This document shows, piece after piece, positions 5,405-6,367 of a stretch of 6,367 nt of DNA (position 1 is the first letter of the stretch; every line of letters starts with the position of its first letter). A program made the translations under genes and the position numbers. The stretch is from Bacteroidota bacterium (GTDB taxonomy: Bacteria; Bacteroidota; Bacteroidia; Bacteroidales; UBA10428). The DNA lies in assembly GCA_024640925.1 (NCBI GenBank), contig JAHEEB010000260.1, positions 1 to 6,367 of the forward strand, written 5' to 3'. A model generated the notes under the pieces. That model saw only the letters and a list, made by a program, of their open reading frames with translations, was not told the origin of the DNA and ran no database searches.

Positions 5405-6367
5405 TTATTCTTTAGTAAATGGAATGGTTTTTATATCCCCATCCGTTTGAATTTTGAAAATATATGAACCAGGGGTTAGATTATCAATCGTAAAACATAA
5501 ATTAAAATCACCATTTTCTATAAAACCAAGGTTTTGGCTTTCAATTAGCTGTCCCAACTGACTATAAATTTGAATGGTTACATTTCTGCTTTCATTTAAG
5601 TTTCCTGAAAGGGTTATCATATCAGTGGTTACAGGGTTAGGATAGAGTTTAAAACTATTCTTTGAAATTATCTCATCACTGGTGCTGGCACTTTTTAATG
5701 TTCCGTTTCCGGTTACCTGCAGATAATCCAGATTTGCGCAGCCCCCGGAAGTAGTTGCCACTGCGCGGATTGTATTTGTGCCATTTATTAAGGTCACGGT
5801 TTGTGTTGTGGTGTTTGCCCATGAGGTCCAGGCAGTGGTTGTAGGAAATGCCAGGGCAGAGATTACTTTTGTTCCGTTTACATAAATATCTGCTGGGCGG
5901 TCACCTACGCTGGCATAACGGAAAAAAATGCTGAAAGAACCTGCAGTTGAAGTAGTAACCGTCCATTCAACATAAGTACCAACAGCATTATCGGTATTTG
6001 CATAACCGGTACCTGTATAACCAGCATTTTTTGTTTCGGTAACCCCGGTATTTATAACTGCATTTTCACCCTGATATATCAATGTACTTGTAGAACCACT
6101 GTTTACAGTAATTGTACCACTTTTAGCTGTATTCGGAGAACCACCTGTTGTGGTAATGGTATATGTAAATGTACCGGTAACTGTCGGAGTACCGCTTATT
6201 GTAACTGTTTGAGCACTGGAACTAATTGTGGCTGTGACACCCGATGGTAATCCGGAAACGGTTACACCTGTAGCGTTTTCCCAGGTATAATAGAAACTGG
6301 TTAATGCAGTACCTAAAGTAACAGTTTGTGACGATGAACCTGAACCATGTTTGGTAAGAGTTGCAGC
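5405..6367 (-). CDS. Secreted Ig-like / CBM35-like protein with T9SS sorting domain, C-terminal part; 5' end off the right edge
   Basis: The minus strand is open from base 6367 to a TAA at 5405-5407, giving 320 residues with no start in view. The TTG at 6082 that could be read as a start falls between two domains and is not the real one. Residues 1-90 are an Ig-like repeat of the type found in tandem in Bacteroidota exoproteins (VTVSGLPSGVTATI, then VTISGTPTVTGTFTYTITT). Residues 97-222 form a CBM35/CBM6-like beta-sandwich: YQGENA at the start, GYTGTGYAN, VGTYVEWTV, SIFFRYA, RPADIYVNG, TAWTSW, GTNTIRA and ANLDYLQVTG at the end. Known CBM35 modules bind uronic acids or other sugars, often with calcium, and are attached to pectate lyases and related enzymes. 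Residues 235-320 are a canonical T9SS type-A sorting domain (FKLYPNP, then PGSYIFKI). The missing N-terminal part may be a catalytic domain; its type cannot be told from here. It is convergent with the GATase-like gene. Confidence 0.9.
   Translation of the reverse strand, partial: AATLTKHGSGSSSQTVTLGTALTSFYYTWENATGVTVSGLPSGVTATISSSAQTVTISGTPTVTGTFTYTITTTGGSPNTAKSGTITVNSGSTSTLIYQGENAVINTGVTETKNAGYTGTGYANTDNAVGTYVEWTVTTSTAGSFSIFFRYASVGDRPADIYVNGTKVISALAFPTTTAWTSWANTTTQTVTLINGTNTIRAVATTSGGCANLDYLQVTGNGTLKSASTSDEIISKNSFKLYPNPVTTDMITLSGNLNESRNVTIQIYSQLGQLIESQNLGFIENGDFNLCFTIDNLTPGSYIFKIQTDGDIKTIPFTKE

Overview
The window is AT-rich, and its proteins point to a member of Bacteroidota (Bacteroidetes), probably a free-living or gut polysaccharide degrader. 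The evidence is three proteins with type IX secretion (T9SS) C-terminal sorting domains, a periplasmic two-component-regulator propeller sensor, and A/T-rich translation starts without strong Shine-Dalgarno sequences. The species cannot be named from the sequence. No SusC/SusD pair, transposase, integrase, RNA gene or CRISPR array was seen.

Layout. Positions 1-1323, minus strand: the N-terminal 441 residues of a propeller sensor that runs off the left edge; it carries a signal peptide and about nine reg_prop blades. Positions 1324-1632: a 309-base divergent intergenic region with a perfect 9-bp dyad, a short direct repeat and a 10-codon upstream ORF. Positions 1633-4104, plus: an 823-residue secreted protein with a pectate-lyase-like beta-helix, a LamG-like domain, two cadherin-like beta-sandwich domains and a weak sorting domain. 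Positions 4105-4224: a spacer with a perfect 13-bp inverted repeat. Positions 4225-5250, plus: a 341-residue secreted protein with a GATase/ThuA-like alpha/beta domain and a canonical sorting domain. Positions 5251-5404: a convergent spacer with a strong terminator hairpin. Positions 5405-6367, minus: the C-terminal 320 residues of a large secreted protein with an Ig-like repeat, a CBM35/CBM6-like module and a canonical sorting domain; its N-terminus lies beyond the right edge.

How they may work together (inference): the set resembles part of a carbohydrate-use locus. A periplasmic sensor of the kind that detects glycan fragments sits divergently beside secreted glycan-binding or glycan-cleaving proteins that T9SS would place on the cell surface. 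The beta-helix and the CBM35-like module both hint at acidic polysaccharides such as pectin, but no complete catalytic domain with recognisable active-site residues lies in the window, so the substrate is open. The two genes whose ends are cut off hold the key missing information: the sensor's output domain and the CBM35 protein's catalytic domain.
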